From Candidatus Proelusimicrobium volucris (GTDB lineage: Bacteria > Elusimicrobiota > Elusimicrobia > Elusimicrobiales > Elusimicrobiaceae), in NCBI GenBank assembly GCA_944324665.1, contig CALUXD010000002.1, positions 582,989 through 646,988 on the forward strand: DNA of 64,000 bases, in the 5' to 3' direction. A program made the position numbers and the translations under genes. The notes under the pieces were generated by a model, which had not been told where the DNA came from, did not search any database, and worked only from the letters and a program-made list of their open reading frames with translations. Position 1 is the stretch's first letter; every line of letters begins with the position of its first letter. Positions 8,941-18,265 of the stretch are shown here, piece after piece.

Positions 8941-8951
8941 AAACTTAAAAA

Positions 8952-9644
8952 CTACTCCAGATTTTTAAGAGTATAATCCTTCTTGCTCTTTAACTGTCCT
9001 TCCTCAAACACCCATTCTTCAAGCAGATCGCCCGTTTCGGAATATTTCTTGGTTACGCCGTGCGCTTTGCCGTTCTTGTGTGGGGCTATCATCGCGATAG
9101 TGCCGTTCTTGTGATAGGAAATTTTGTCGCCGACTATATTGTTTTTTTTGTAAGTACTTTCCGACATTACATTGCCGTCTTCGTCATAAGCCTTGCATAC
9201 GCCGTCCATATCGCCGTCGACATATTCCGCCACTTCCAATATCTTGCCGTTGGGATAGTATCTCAAGCGGCGGCCGTTTTCTATATCTTTGACATAGGAA
9301 AACTCTTCCCTTAGCCTTCCGTTTGGATAATAGACGAAAGCGCGCCCATGCAGCATACCGTCGACGTATTCCTTCTCCACATTCAATTTGCCGCTTTCGT
9401 AGAAAATCTTGCTGCTGCCGTTGCGTTTGCCGTTCTTAAAATAGCACTGGAAATATGTCAATCCGTTTTCGAAAAACTCTTTTACCAATCCGTCGGGCAG
9501 ACGGCCAGTCGTTTCTATAATTTCCAAATTTTCGTCCAGCTTTTCGGTATAGACTTCTTTCCCCTCAAGCAAATAGACCCTCAAAAACTTCCCTTTATCC
9601 GCCCCGTCAAGAGCCTTTGTTTTTCTTACTATTAGATTTTCCAT
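8952..9644 (-). CDS. YwqK-type MORN-repeat protein
   Basis: 230 residues built of repeated MORN_2-type units with the pattern YYPNGxLxEEFxYxxGxxxGxxxxY (for example FYESGKLNVEKEYVDG, YYPNGKILEVAEYVDG, YHKNGTIAMIAPHKNG). Such proteins are annotated as YwqK-family antitoxins, but no toxin partner is evident here, so a general surface or scaffold role is equally possible. The ATG at 9644 has a good ribosome site (GAGGTAGAAT) and lies inside the last 38 nt of the upstream flavoprotein gene, implying coupled expression. No signal peptide is seen. Confidence 0.75.
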   Translation of the reverse strand: MENLIVRKTKALDGADKGKFLRVYLLEGKEVYTEKLDENLEIIETTGRLPDGLVKEFFENGLTYFQCYFKNGKRNGSSKIFYESGKLNVEKEYVDGMLHGRAFVYYPNGRLREEFSYVKDIENGRRLRYYPNGKILEVAEYVDGDMDGVCKAYDEDGNVMSESTYKKNNIVGDKISYHKNGTIAMIAPHKNGKAHGVTKKYSETGDLLEEWVFEEGQLKSKKDYTLKNLE

Positions 9645-10851
9645 ATTCTACCTCTATCGCTTCGGACGCCGAATATCCGCTCGCCCAAGCAAATTGCAAA
9701 TTGTATCCGCCGCAATGGCCGTCTATATCCAAAAGTTCGCCGGTAATATACAGCCCTTTTACAAGTTTGGACTCGCATCTTTCGGGAGAAACTTCCCCCG
9801 CCGATACTCCGCCCGCCGTGCAGGAAGCTTCCTTAAAACTCCTAATGCCCGCCACCGTAAAAGGCCAGCCCTTTACCGTTGATACTATTCTATCAAAAAT
9901 ATTATCGTTTATTTCAACTAAAAGCGTATTTTTTCTAAGCCCGGCATAATCCATAAGCAGATTATAAAGCGGAGCGGGCAATATGCCCGTAAACAATTCC
10001 TTTATTTTAAAGGAGGGATACTTAGCCGCGCGCTCCTTTAACAATGCCTTAAATTCCGCCGCGCTGAACTGAGGCATAAAATCCAAAATCAATTTATCGC
10101 CGCTTTGGGCTTGGCGGCTTAAAGTAAGAATATTATTGCCGCCGACGCCTTTGGCGCCGAACGTTACTTCCCCTTCTTCCCGCTGTTGGGGATTATCGCT
10201 TAAAGAGGCCGCGCAATAAAGTTTAAGCCCCGCCAAACGAGATACGGCGTTTTCTTTTAAATCTATTGCGCTTAAAGCGGGGCGCGGATTTATTATCTTA
10301 TGCCCGAAAGAACGCGCCAAATCATACCCCTTCATACTGCCCGAAACCTGCGGATACGCCGCCCCGCCGCAAGCCAAAACCAAAAACTTAGAACAATACT
10401 TGGCTCCGTCGGAACATTCCACTTTGAAGTCGCCCTCCGCCTTATAGGCTTTAAGCGCTTCGCATTTACATTTTATATCCGCGCCCGCAAAAAGCAGTGC
10501 CGCGGCGAAACAATCGTTTACCGAAGCCGATTTGCCGGTAATAGGGAAATAGCGGCCTTCGCCTTCTTCCCTGTATAAAAGCCCCAAATCGTCAAAAAAC
10601 TTTAGGCAGGCGCGCGCGGGAAATATCTTCAGCACTGTTTCGGCGAATTTTCCGTCGCCGTAATATTTATCCCCGCTTGCGTTTATATTGGTAAAATTAC
10701 ACCGCCCGTTGCCAGTAACGAGTATCTTGCGGCCAAGCAAAATTTCCTTTTCCAAAAGCAGTACTCTCAGGCCCGCGCGCGCGCATCTTAAAGCGCACAT
10801 CATTCCGCTGGCCCCGCCGCCTATTACCGTAACATCGTAATCAACAGACAT
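9607..10851 (-). CDS. HI0933/BaiN-family NAD(P)/FAD-dependent oxidoreductase
   Basis: 414 residues from MSVDYD at 10851. The FAD site GGGASG (11-16) is followed by the family's hallmark LLGRKILVTGNGRCNFTN block and by a C-terminal CTAGGVSAGEV...LYITGELLDIDGHCGGYNLQ segment. The family (BaiN/YhiN-like) carries FAD; proposed roles include reduction steps in bile acid metabolism, but most members are uncharacterised. A longer in-frame start at 10962 would overlap dut and is rejected because AGGGAAAAG precedes 10851. It lies between dut and the YwqK gene in one minus-strand operon. Confidence 0.88.
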   Translation of the reverse strand: MSVDYDVTVIGGGASGMMCALRCARAGLRVLLLEKEILLGRKILVTGNGRCNFTNINASGDKYYGDGKFAETVLKIFPARACLKFFDDLGLLYREEGEGRYFPITGKSASVNDCFAAALLFAGADIKCKCEALKAYKAEGDFKVECSDGAKYCSKFLVLACGGAAYPQVSGSMKGYDLARSFGHKIINPRPALSAIDLKENAVSRLAGLKLYCAASLSDNPQQREEGEVTFGAKGVGGNNILTLSRQAQSGDKLILDFMPQFSAAEFKALLKERAAKYPSFKIKELFTGILPAPLYNLLMDYAGLRKNTLLVEINDNIFDRIVSTVKGWPFTVAGIRSFKEASCTAGGVSAGEVSPERCESKLVKGLYITGELLDIDGHCGGYNLQFAWASGYSASEAIEVEYGKSNSKKNKGS

Positions 10852-10861
10852 TTGCTTTTCC

Positions 10862-11284
10862 CTATCTGGTGCCGGTACTGCCGAAACCGCCCTCCCCTCT
10901 TTGCGTGTCGGAAAGTTCGGAGGCTTCCTCAAAAGCGGGGTAAAGAGTCGGCAATACGACAAGTTGCGCTACTTTTTGACCCTTTTCAAAAACGAACGGC
11001 CTATCGGTCAAATTGTACATGCATATTATTATCTCGCCCCTGTACGGCGCATCGACCAGGCCCGCCATCACTTTAACGCCTTTGCTCTCTACGGAGCTTT
11101 TGCCCCATATGCAGCCGCTTGTGCCATCGGGCAATTCTATCGCTATGCCCGTGCGCACCTTAGCGCTTGAACGAGGCCCTATTTCAGTATATTCCAAAGC
11201 GAACAAATCCGCGCCGGAATCCGTTTCGTGCGCACGAGAAGGAAGTTTTGCGTCGAAGTGAAGTTTCTTCACTTTTATTTTCAT
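10862..11284 (-). CDS. dut: dUTP diphosphatase
   Basis: 140 residues with all five trimeric dUTPase motifs: DSGAD (22-26), GKSS (61-64), GLVDAPYRGE (75-84), KGQKVAQLV (101-109) and the C-terminal RGEGGFGSTG (129-138). It hydrolyses dUTP to dUMP, keeping uracil out of DNA and feeding dTMP synthesis. The ribosome site TGAGG precedes the ATG. It begins the dut-flavoprotein-ywqK operon, 7 nt downstream of the MgtE-like gene. Confidence 0.97.
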   Translation of the reverse strand: MKIKVKKLHFDAKLPSRAHETDSGADLFALEYTEIGPRSSAKVRTGIAIELPDGTSGCIWGKSSVESKGVKVMAGLVDAPYRGEIIICMYNLTDRPFVFEKGQKVAQLVVLPTLYPAFEEASELSDTQRGEGGFGSTGTR

Positions 11285-11291
11285 ATAAACC

Positions 11292-12143
11292 TCAGCTAAA
11301 TTTGAAAATTATAAAAGATATTATCACGGCCAAAACAAACAGCGCCGCCGCGAGCGCGGGCTTTAAATTCTTCTTGGCGATTGGAGGCTCTTCAAAGGCG
11401 GTTTTCTTTTCCGCTTTAGAATTTACGGTTCTGAGATCCCATAAGGATACTACTCCAAGCAAAGTATTATCACCATCCGTTACGGGCAAAAGAGCGAGTT
11501 TGTTTTCCAACAGAATATCACGCGCTTTGGCAATATCGTCGAAAGGGCTAAGCCTTACAAATTCTACATTCATCACAGAACCGGCCAAACTCTCCTGTGG
11601 ATAAAACGCCAGCTGTCCCGTAGCTATAACTCCGCACAACTTCCCCCCTTTATCCAATATGAATACCGATAAAGGCATTTTGTTTGCGGGCAAGGTTTTC
11701 AATCTGGCTACAAGATCTTTTATTTTGGCGTCGGTCTTAAAAGAAAGGAAATCGTTTTTCATCAGTCTTGCCGCGCTGCCCTGCGGATAGTTAAGCACTT
11801 CCTGCAAGGCTTTTATTTGCCCCGCTTCCAAGGAATCGGCAAGACGCTTTTTATAGTGCGGCGGAAGATTAAGCATTATCTCGCCCGCGCGCCGCGCGTT
11901 AAGGCCCTGCATTATCCGCGCCGCCTGCTTGACGTGCAAACGCCTGAGCAGAAAAGCGGCTTTTTTGGGGTTCATATGCTCCAGACAGGTTATTATTGAA
12001 GAAGCCCTCAAGCCAGAAAACCAAAATACGGCCTCGCTCAGCGCCATTTCCTCCACCGAACGCGCCGCCTTATCCGGGCTCGCGGCTATATATTCTTCCA
12101 GCATTTTCGAGCCGCTGCTTTTGTGCTGCATTGTATCAAACAT
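11292..12143 (-). CDS. MgtE N-domain plus CBS-pair protein with one C-terminal TM helix
   Basis: 283 residues. Residues about 1-130 match the MgtE intracellular N domain (alpha-superhelix, ending in a YPQGSAARLM transition), and 130-250 form a CBS pair (LPVTDGDNTLLGVVSL). The protein then ends in a single hydrophobic helix (about 259-282) instead of MgtE's five-helix Mg2+ channel. It may be a membrane-tethered Mg2+ or nucleotide sensor rather than a transporter. Frameshift debris of a channel domain is not visible downstream, where dut follows directly. The promoter has a perfect TTGACA and TATAAT but no ribosome site. Confidence 0.8.
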   Translation of the reverse strand: MFDTMQHKSSGSKMLEEYIAASPDKAARSVEEMALSEAVFWFSGLRASSIITCLEHMNPKKAAFLLRRLHVKQAARIMQGLNARRAGEIMLNLPPHYKKRLADSLEAGQIKALQEVLNYPQGSAARLMKNDFLSFKTDAKIKDLVARLKTLPANKMPLSVFILDKGGKLCGVIATGQLAFYPQESLAGSVMNVEFVRLSPFDDIAKARDILLENKLALLPVTDGDNTLLGVVSLWDLRTVNSKAEKKTAFEEPPIAKKNLKPALAAALFVLAVIISFIIFKFS

Positions 12144-12149
12144 TAATAA

Positions 12150-12177
12150 ATTATAGTATATTGCAAAGCGGTGTCAA
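12150..12177 (-). promoter_or_regulatory. consensus promoter placing the start site on the ATG of the MgtE-like gene
   Basis: On the minus strand TTGACA (12172-12177), a 16-bp spacer, then TATAAT (12150-12155). The -10 ends 6 nt before the ATG at 12143, so transcription should begin at or next to the start codon. Confidence 0.8.
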
Positions 12178-12198
12178 AATCTATCATGGGGGCCGATT

Positions 12199-13362
12199 AT
12201 GTACTTTACAAAACCTATCGCGCGTCTTACCTTTCAAGACGTGGTTCACTTTCTTAAACAGGGTGTGGCGGAAAACACCCTGCTGGACTATAAATATATG
12301 CTGCCTAAAGACAACGAAAAATTCGCCAAAACGATAGCCGCCTTCGCCAATTCCATGGGCGGCACCGTGATAATCGGCGTAAAAGACGAACACGATAAAC
12401 CCAAACCGCCCTTTTCCGGCATCGCCTTCCACGGCAAAATACGCGGCCAAATAGAAAGCATAATCCAAAATTACATAGACCCTATCGTCTTCGTAGACAT
12501 CGCCACCTGTAAGGACCCCAACAGCAATAATATGTTTGTGGTGGTCAATATTCCGCAAAGCAATCTAACGCCGCATTTGGTCGGCAGGCTAAAAAGAGCT
12601 TATATCCGCACGGGGCAGGCCTCCAGGCCGGAAGTCATCGTACACCCCGATAAGCTCCCTTGGCTTATGGACAACCGCAGAAAAAGCCAAAACCTGCGCC
12701 ACATTCTTATAGACAAAGCGGAAGCGCATTTCAATAATTTCCTGCGTTCGCAAAATAAAGAGCCCTCATCAGCCCACGCCGTATGCGGCTTCACCCTGCT
12801 GCCCCTTTATCCGCAAACGCCGATTACCGACTATAAAAAACTGCCGCAAACCCTTAAACAGGCCTCTTTTGTTTACCGCGCAGAAAAATGGCCGCGGGAA
12901 GGTACGGTAAACAGCGTGCAGGACGGTATCGTGTTAAATCCTTCCGGCACTTTAAACGCTTGGGAATTTAACTGCTACGGCCTGATTTCCAGCAAAACGG
13001 TGCTGGCCGACGAAAATAACCATATAGACCTAAATAATTTTTATCTTCAATGCGTGCTGTTCTTCAAAACCGCGGCAAGATTTTATGAGGCGATAGGTTA
13101 TATCAGCCCGCTGTTGCTAAGGGTTAAAATATCCAATGCGAGGGGCTCGATAATACTCTCGCCCGAAGGTGAAAGGAAGATTATAGAAGATTATGTCAGG
13201 ATAGACCGCAACGTCGAACCTATGCTGCTATCTGGCGATATGGCCAAGTTTTGCGCCCAACTGCTTGAGGAACTTTCCTGGTCGCTCAATCTGCCGATGC
13301 AAGGCGAAAATGACGGCCTCTCAAAAGCGCAGTGCATCCTGGACGAATGTAAAATTATATAA
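12199..13362 (+). CDS. AlbA_2 (Schlafen-type) domain protein
   Basis: 387 residues. The N-terminal 150 residues carry the AlbA_2 pattern: a glutamate-led strand (AENTLLDYKYMLP), then FAKTIAAFANSMGGTVIIGVKD and a YIRTGQASRPE segment. This domain binds nucleic acids or nucleotides and occurs in transcription regulators and defence proteins. The C-terminal 230 residues are unrecognised. GGGGG precedes the ATG as ribosome site. It is divergent from the MgtE-like gene with a 55-bp gap and 8 nt upstream of nadB. No link to either product is apparent. Confidence 0.7.
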   Translation: MYFTKPIARLTFQDVVHFLKQGVAENTLLDYKYMLPKDNEKFAKTIAAFANSMGGTVIIGVKDEHDKPKPPFSGIAFHGKIRGQIESIIQNYIDPIVFVDIATCKDPNSNNMFVVVNIPQSNLTPHLVGRLKRAYIRTGQASRPEVIVHPDKLPWLMDNRRKSQNLRHILIDKAEAHFNNFLRSQNKEPSSAHAVCGFTLLPLYPQTPITDYKKLPQTLKQASFVYRAEKWPREGTVNSVQDGIVLNPSGTLNAWEFNCYGLISSKTVLADENNHIDLNNFYLQCVLFFKTAARFYEAIGYISPLLLRVKISNARGSIILSPEGERKIIEDYVRIDRNVEPMLLSGDMAKFCAQLLEELSWSLNLPMQGENDGLSKAQCILDECKII

Positions 13363-13370
13363 TTATATAT

Positions 13371-14915
13371 ATGAAGATAATAAATGCGGACTGCCTGGTA
13401 ATAGGCAGCGGAATAGCAGGATCCTTATATTCTTATATCGCCGCCAAGGCCGGCCTTAAATGCGTGCTTGTTTCCAGCGCGGATATTGATACTTGCAACA
13501 GTGCCTTGGCGCAGGGCGGAATAATCTACGAAAAACACCCCGACCTTAAAGCTCTCCTTAAAGACATTCAAAACGCCGGCGGCGGCAAATGCAACGAAGA
13601 GGCTGTACTATCGGCCTGCTCGGAAGGCTTTAAAGACATAGAAAAATATTTCATCAAAGAGTTTGACACAGATTTCAACCGCTCCGAAACAGGAGAACTG
13701 CTTCTTACCAAAGAGGCCGCCCACAGCAAAAAAAGAATTATCTTCAGCAAAGACACTACCGGCCAAGCCATAATAAGCGCGATGCAGAAGAAGTTAAAAA
13801 AAGTAAAAAATCTAAAAATTCTGCCACAATGCAACGCCATAGATTTGCTTACGCTTTCGCACAACTCGCAGAATTATTACGACATTTATAAACCTTTAAC
13901 CTGCTTCGGCGCTTATATACTTGATAACAAAACGCTGGAAGTCTTCGCCGTAACGGCAAAGAAAACCGTACTCGCTACCGGCGGAATCGGCCAAATTTAC
14001 AAGTATACCACCAACTCGCCCGCCATCTACGGCGACGGCATCGCCATGGCATACAGAATAGGCGCGAGAGTGATAAATATGGAATATACCCAATTCCACC
14101 CCACCGTATTCGCCAAAGGCAGAAGCGCGCTGATTTCCGAAGCGGTGCGCGGCGAAGGCGCCGTATTGATTAACGCCAAAGGCAAAGCCTTTATGGCGGA
14201 TTATCACCCGCTTAAGGATTTGGCGCCCAGAGATGTAGTTTCCCGCGCGATAGAACACGAACGCCTTAAAACGGGCGCGGACTGCGTCTATCTGGATTTA
14301 TCTTCAATGACGCCCCAATTTATTACACAGCGTTTCCCGCATATATACAAAACCTGCTTGGACGCGGGCGTGGACATCACCAAAGAACCTATCCCCGTAG
14401 TGCCGGCTATGCATTATTTCTGCGGCGGTATATTTACCGACCTTAAAGGCAGGACGAATATCCTTAACTTAAACGCGATAGGAGAATGCGCCTGCAACGG
14501 ATTTCACGGCGCAAACCGCTTGGCCAGCACCTCCCTGCTGGAAGCCGCGGCTTCCGCCTCGCTTACGGCCAAGGCAGATATTGCGGAAATTAAAAAACAA
14601 TCTTTCTATATTCCAAAACCCAAAGACTGGAAAAGCCCGGAAGCCCTGCCCGACAAAAACCTTATCCTGCAGGATATATCCGTAATAAAAAGCACGATGT
14701 GGAATTATGTCGGCTTAATCAGGAGTGCCGCGCGCTTAAACCGCGCGGAGAAAATATTAAGGCACCTTCATAACGAGATTTCGGTCTTTTATAAGGGCTA
14801 CAAAATTACCGAAGACTTGCTTAAACTCAGAAACGCGGCCCAAACCGCTCTCCTGATAACTTACGCCGCCCTTAAAAATAAGCAGAGCTGCGGCACCCAT
14901 TACAGGGAAGACTGA
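13371..14915 (+). CDS. nadB: L-aspartate oxidase (NadB-type flavoprotein)
   Basis: 514 residues. The N-terminal FAD motif is GSGIAGSLYS; TGGIGQIYKYTTNSP, EYTQFHPT, a GAVLINAKGKAFM segment and MHYFCGGIFTD match the fumarate reductase/aspartate oxidase superfamily, and the absence of a histidyl-FAD succinate-dehydrogenase context favours NadB. It oxidises L-aspartate to iminoaspartate in de novo NAD synthesis. nadA and nadC are not in the window. TATAAT (13358-13363) ends 7 nt before the ATG and no ribosome site is visible. A strong terminator follows. Confidence 0.85.
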   Translation: MKIINADCLVIGSGIAGSLYSYIAAKAGLKCVLVSSADIDTCNSALAQGGIIYEKHPDLKALLKDIQNAGGGKCNEEAVLSACSEGFKDIEKYFIKEFDTDFNRSETGELLLTKEAAHSKKRIIFSKDTTGQAIISAMQKKLKKVKNLKILPQCNAIDLLTLSHNSQNYYDIYKPLTCFGAYILDNKTLEVFAVTAKKTVLATGGIGQIYKYTTNSPAIYGDGIAMAYRIGARVINMEYTQFHPTVFAKGRSALISEAVRGEGAVLINAKGKAFMADYHPLKDLAPRDVVSRAIEHERLKTGADCVYLDLSSMTPQFITQRFPHIYKTCLDAGVDITKEPIPVVPAMHYFCGGIFTDLKGRTNILNLNAIGECACNGFHGANRLASTSLLEAAASASLTAKADIAEIKKQSFYIPKPKDWKSPEALPDKNLILQDISVIKSTMWNYVGLIRSAARLNRAEKILRHLHNEISVFYKGYKITEDLLKLRNAAQTALLITYAALKNKQSCGTHYRED

Positions 14916-14938
14916 CAATACCTTATATATGGAATTTA

Positions 14939-14968
14939 AAAACGCCGCTTTAAAGCGGCGTTTTTTCT
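14939..14968 (+). terminator. intrinsic terminator of nadB
   Basis: AACGCCGCTTTAAAGCGGCGTT self-complementary stem followed by a T run. A transcript from nadB would end here. Confidence 0.88.
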
Positions 14969-15077
14969 CGCATCAAAAGTTTTTGACTTTTCCCAAGATT
15001 CACCCGCCGCTAAAGATAAATTTAACCCGCCAAAATCCGTTTTTTGAAAGGTTTTTATCGACATAAAAGCCAATAAA

Positions 15078-15104
15078 AAACGGGGCCCCGATTAGAGCCC
15101 CGCA
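15078..15104 (-). terminator. intrinsic terminator of the efflux operon
   Basis: CGGGGC / GCCCCG arms with a T run in minus orientation, just past the RND gene stop. Confidence 0.8.
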
Positions 15105-15129
15105 TAACTGTATCAATGTTCCCGCCTAG

Positions 15130-18100
15130 TTAATGCTTGACGGCGGCCTTCTTTTTGCCGCGCGCCGTCATTTCAACCAAATTCTGCACCAAAACATAGA
15201 ATAGCGGTATTATCAACAAACCCAACACCGTGCCGAGAAGCATACCGAAAAACACCGGCGTGCCTATCGCTTTTCTGCTCGCCGCGCCCGCGCCCGTAGC
15301 TACAATCAGCGGGAATACGCCCAATATGAATGTAAACGCCGTCATAAGAACCGCGCGGAACCTTTCAAAAAGACCCTTCAGCGCCGATTGCACCACCGAA
15401 ACGCCTCGCTCGTGTTCCTCTTTGGCGAACTCCACTATCAATATGGCGTTTTTGCTGGCCAAGCCTATCAACAGCACCAAGCCCAGCTGGGCGTATATGC
15501 TAAGAGATAAACCCATTACCATCAAGCCTAACAATCCGCCAAGCAAGGCCACTACTATCGACATCAACACCGCCATAGGGATACTCCAGCTTTCGTACTG
15601 CGCCACCAAGAACAAATACGCAAACAATATAGCCAGCCAAATCAAGTATCCTATCTGCCCGCTGTTCTGCTTTTCCTGATAGCTGATGCCAGACCACTCG
15701 TAAGCGTAACCTTCAGGCAAAGCCTGCTTTGCCAGCTCCTCCACCGCGGCCATCGCCTGGCCCGAGCTTATGTCGCTCTTCTGCGTCGCGTTTATCGTAG
15801 CGGAAGGATACTGGTTGTAACGCGTTATCATTCTGGGCGAAAGTATATCCCTAAAGTCTACAAAAGCCCTCAAAGGCACCATCATACCGCTTTGATTGGG
15901 TACGTATAAATTGTCCAAACTGGTCAAATTCTGGCGGTACTTCCAGTCGGACTGTATCATAACTTTGTTTACCTGAGTGCCGAAGTTTATGTCGTTTACG
16001 TAGCCAGATCCCAGATAATTTTCCAAGGCGGAGAAGATATTTGTCAAAGGTACGTTCATAGATTCCGCTTTCGTCCTGTCTATATCCAAAAACACGTTCG
16101 GCGTTTTAGCCGTAAAGTTGGAAAACGCGAAAGATATATTCGGATTACGCCTTAAAGCATCCAGGAAGTTCTGTTTTACCGTATCAAGCTTATTGTAATC
16201 GGCATCGTTTAAAGATTGTATCTTCAAGTCCATACCGCCCGCCGAACCTAAGCCCGGTATAGCCGGCATTTCCATAAATTGGAATTCCGCCTCCGGTATA
16301 TTGGACACCTTCGCCTTAAGTTTGTTTAAAATATTGGTGGAATACAATTCGTCGCTTTTGCGTTCGCTCCACTCGTTAAGGCTGACTATTATCATAGCCA
16401 TATTCTCGCCGCTGCCGCCGGTCATACTGTGCCCTGTTACGCTCATTACGCCTTTTACGCCTTCCTCTGCTTTAATTATCGGAGTAACTTGGTCTATTAT
16501 CGCTTTGGTCCTCTTGAAAGAAGCACCTTCCGGCAGCTGTATGTTGAGCATTATCACGCCTTGGTCTTCGCCCGGGATAAACGACGTCTGGCTTACTTTA
16601 AGCGTACCCCATACCAATAAGACGAATATCACAAATATTACCGCTATAAAAATACTGCTCCTGGCTATTATACGTACAACCGCGCGGTATTTTACAGACG
16701 CTTCCGCCACTATTGCGTTAAACCATACCAAAGGTTTGAACGTCGTAGGAGTAAGAGGTTTTAACATCGTCGCGCATATCGCAGGCGAAAGGGTAAGCGC
16801 GTTTATCGCTGAAAATACCACCGCCGTAGATATGGTTACCGCAAATTGTTGGTATATCTTTCCCGTTATGCCGCCCAAAAAGCCTATCGGCACAAATATG
16901 GCCAGCAATACTAAAGTGGTCGCTACTATCGGGCCTGATATTTCCTTCATCGTTTGAATCGCGGCGTCTTTAGGGGTCATTTTCTCCCTTGTTATCAACA
17001 GTACCGCACGTTCCACCACGCAGATAGCGTCGTCCACCACAACGCCTATGGCCAATACCAAACCGAACAGCGTAAACATATTTATCGTGTAGCCCAATAC
17101 CTTAATTACTATAAAAGTACCAAGCAAAGATACCGGTATCGCCACCGAAGGAACCAAAGTGGAACGCCAATCCTGCAGGAATAAGTAACATACGAACACA
17201 ACCAATACGAATGTAAGTATCAAAGTCCAAACGACCTCGCTCACAGACTCATTGATGTAAAGGGTCGTATCCATATTGATATTGTAAATCAAATCGTCAG
17301 GGAAAAACGTAGACAGCCTTTTAAGCTCCGCTTTAATGCCGTCCATAGTAGTAAGAGCGTTCGCCCCAGATACCATACTTAAGGACATCGTTACCGCCGG
17401 GGTGCCGTTAAACTCAGAAGCCGCGCTGTAACTTTCCATACCGATCTCTATCCTGCTGATATCGCCAAGGCGCACCAATCCGCCCTGCTCGTCCGTCCTT
17501 ACGATTATGTTCTTAAAATCCTCGACATTGTTTATACGCCCCTGCGTCTGCAGAGAATATACCAACTGCTCATCACTCTCGTTGGGGTATGAACCGATTT
17601 TACCCAAAGTCGGCTGATAGTTCTGCGATTCTATCGCCGCCCTTATGCTGGATACCGGCAAATTGAGAGAGGCTATCTTATCGGCGTCAAGCCAAATGCG
17701 CATACTCTTCTTAGCGCCGTGTATACCGACATCGCCTACGCCGTCTACTTTTATCAAGGCTTTCTTTACGTTATTTTCAAGATAGTCGTTGATATAGTTG
17801 GTATCATAAGTACCGTTGGGCGACATAAAACTCACAAAGCCCAACATGCCAGATGACATTCTCCTTACGCTCATTCCTCTTCTGGTAACTTCCGTAGGAA
17901 GCTGCCCCGTAGCCTGCTGAATACGGTTCTGCACCTTAACTTGCGCCATATCAGGGTCCGTACCAGATTTAAAGCTGATGGTCAAAGAATAACGGCCGTC
18001 GGAGGAGGTGGAACTCATATAAATCATGTCTTCCACGCCGTTGAGTTCTTCTTCCAACGGGATACCTATCGTCGTAGCCACTACGTCCGCGCTCGCGCCG

Positions 18101-18252
18101 GGATAACTCGCCGATACCCTTACCTCGGGCGGGGTTATCTCCGGATATAAAGCCACGGGCAAGGTCCACAAACATATTATGCCCGCCAAACTGATTATCA
18201 GCGATATTACTACCGCGAAACGGGGTCTTTCTATAAAAAATTTAGAAAACAT
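15130..18252 (-). CDS. RND-family (HAE1) efflux pump inner-membrane subunit, AcrB-like
   Basis: 1,040 residues, full length. The pattern is one N-terminal TM helix, a large periplasmic loop, six TM helices, a second loop and five TM helices. The proton-relay aspartates are present in GVVVDDAICVVERAV. FIPGEDQG and GLASKNAILIVEFAKE are HAE1 hallmarks. It pumps hydrophobic or amphiphilic compounds from the periplasm or membrane out through a TolC-like duct using the proton gradient. It is the last gene of tetR-OMF-MFP-RND; the substrate is unknown, though bile salts are plausible in a gut bacterium. Confidence 0.95.
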   Translation of the reverse strand: MFSKFFIERPRFAVVISLIISLAGIICLWTLPVALYPEITPPEVRVSASYPGASADVVATTIGIPLEEELNGVEDMIYMSSTSSDGRYSLTISFKSGTDPDMAQVKVQNRIQQATGQLPTEVTRRGMSVRRMSSGMLGFVSFMSPNGTYDTNYINDYLENNVKKALIKVDGVGDVGIHGAKKSMRIWLDADKIASLNLPVSSIRAAIESQNYQPTLGKIGSYPNESDEQLVYSLQTQGRINNVEDFKNIIVRTDEQGGLVRLGDISRIEIGMESYSAASEFNGTPAVTMSLSMVSGANALTTMDGIKAELKRLSTFFPDDLIYNINMDTTLYINESVSEVVWTLILTFVLVVFVCYLFLQDWRSTLVPSVAIPVSLLGTFIVIKVLGYTINMFTLFGLVLAIGVVVDDAICVVERAVLLITREKMTPKDAAIQTMKEISGPIVATTLVLLAIFVPIGFLGGITGKIYQQFAVTISTAVVFSAINALTLSPAICATMLKPLTPTTFKPLVWFNAIVAEASVKYRAVVRIIARSSIFIAVIFVIFVLLVWGTLKVSQTSFIPGEDQGVIMLNIQLPEGASFKRTKAIIDQVTPIIKAEEGVKGVMSVTGHSMTGGSGENMAMIIVSLNEWSERKSDELYSTNILNKLKAKVSNIPEAEFQFMEMPAIPGLGSAGGMDLKIQSLNDADYNKLDTVKQNFLDALRRNPNISFAFSNFTAKTPNVFLDIDRTKAESMNVPLTNIFSALENYLGSGYVNDINFGTQVNKVMIQSDWKYRQNLTSLDNLYVPNQSGMMVPLRAFVDFRDILSPRMITRYNQYPSATINATQKSDISSGQAMAAVEELAKQALPEGYAYEWSGISYQEKQNSGQIGYLIWLAILFAYLFLVAQYESWSIPMAVLMSIVVALLGGLLGLMVMGLSLSIYAQLGLVLLIGLASKNAILIVEFAKEEHERGVSVVQSALKGLFERFRAVLMTAFTFILGVFPLIVATGAGAASRKAIGTPVFFGMLLGTVLGLLIIPLFYVLVQNLVEMTARGKKKAAVKH

Positions 18253-18265
18253 TATCCGCCCCTCT

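Noticed and set aside
8952..9644. YwqK-like gene as half of a toxin-antitoxin pair
   Set aside because: No small toxin-like gene adjoins it; the family label alone does not support a toxin-antitoxin system.
11596..11604. An exact DnaA box (TGTGGATAA)
   Set aside because: It is a single copy inside the CBS region of the MgtE-like coding sequence and has no cluster around it.
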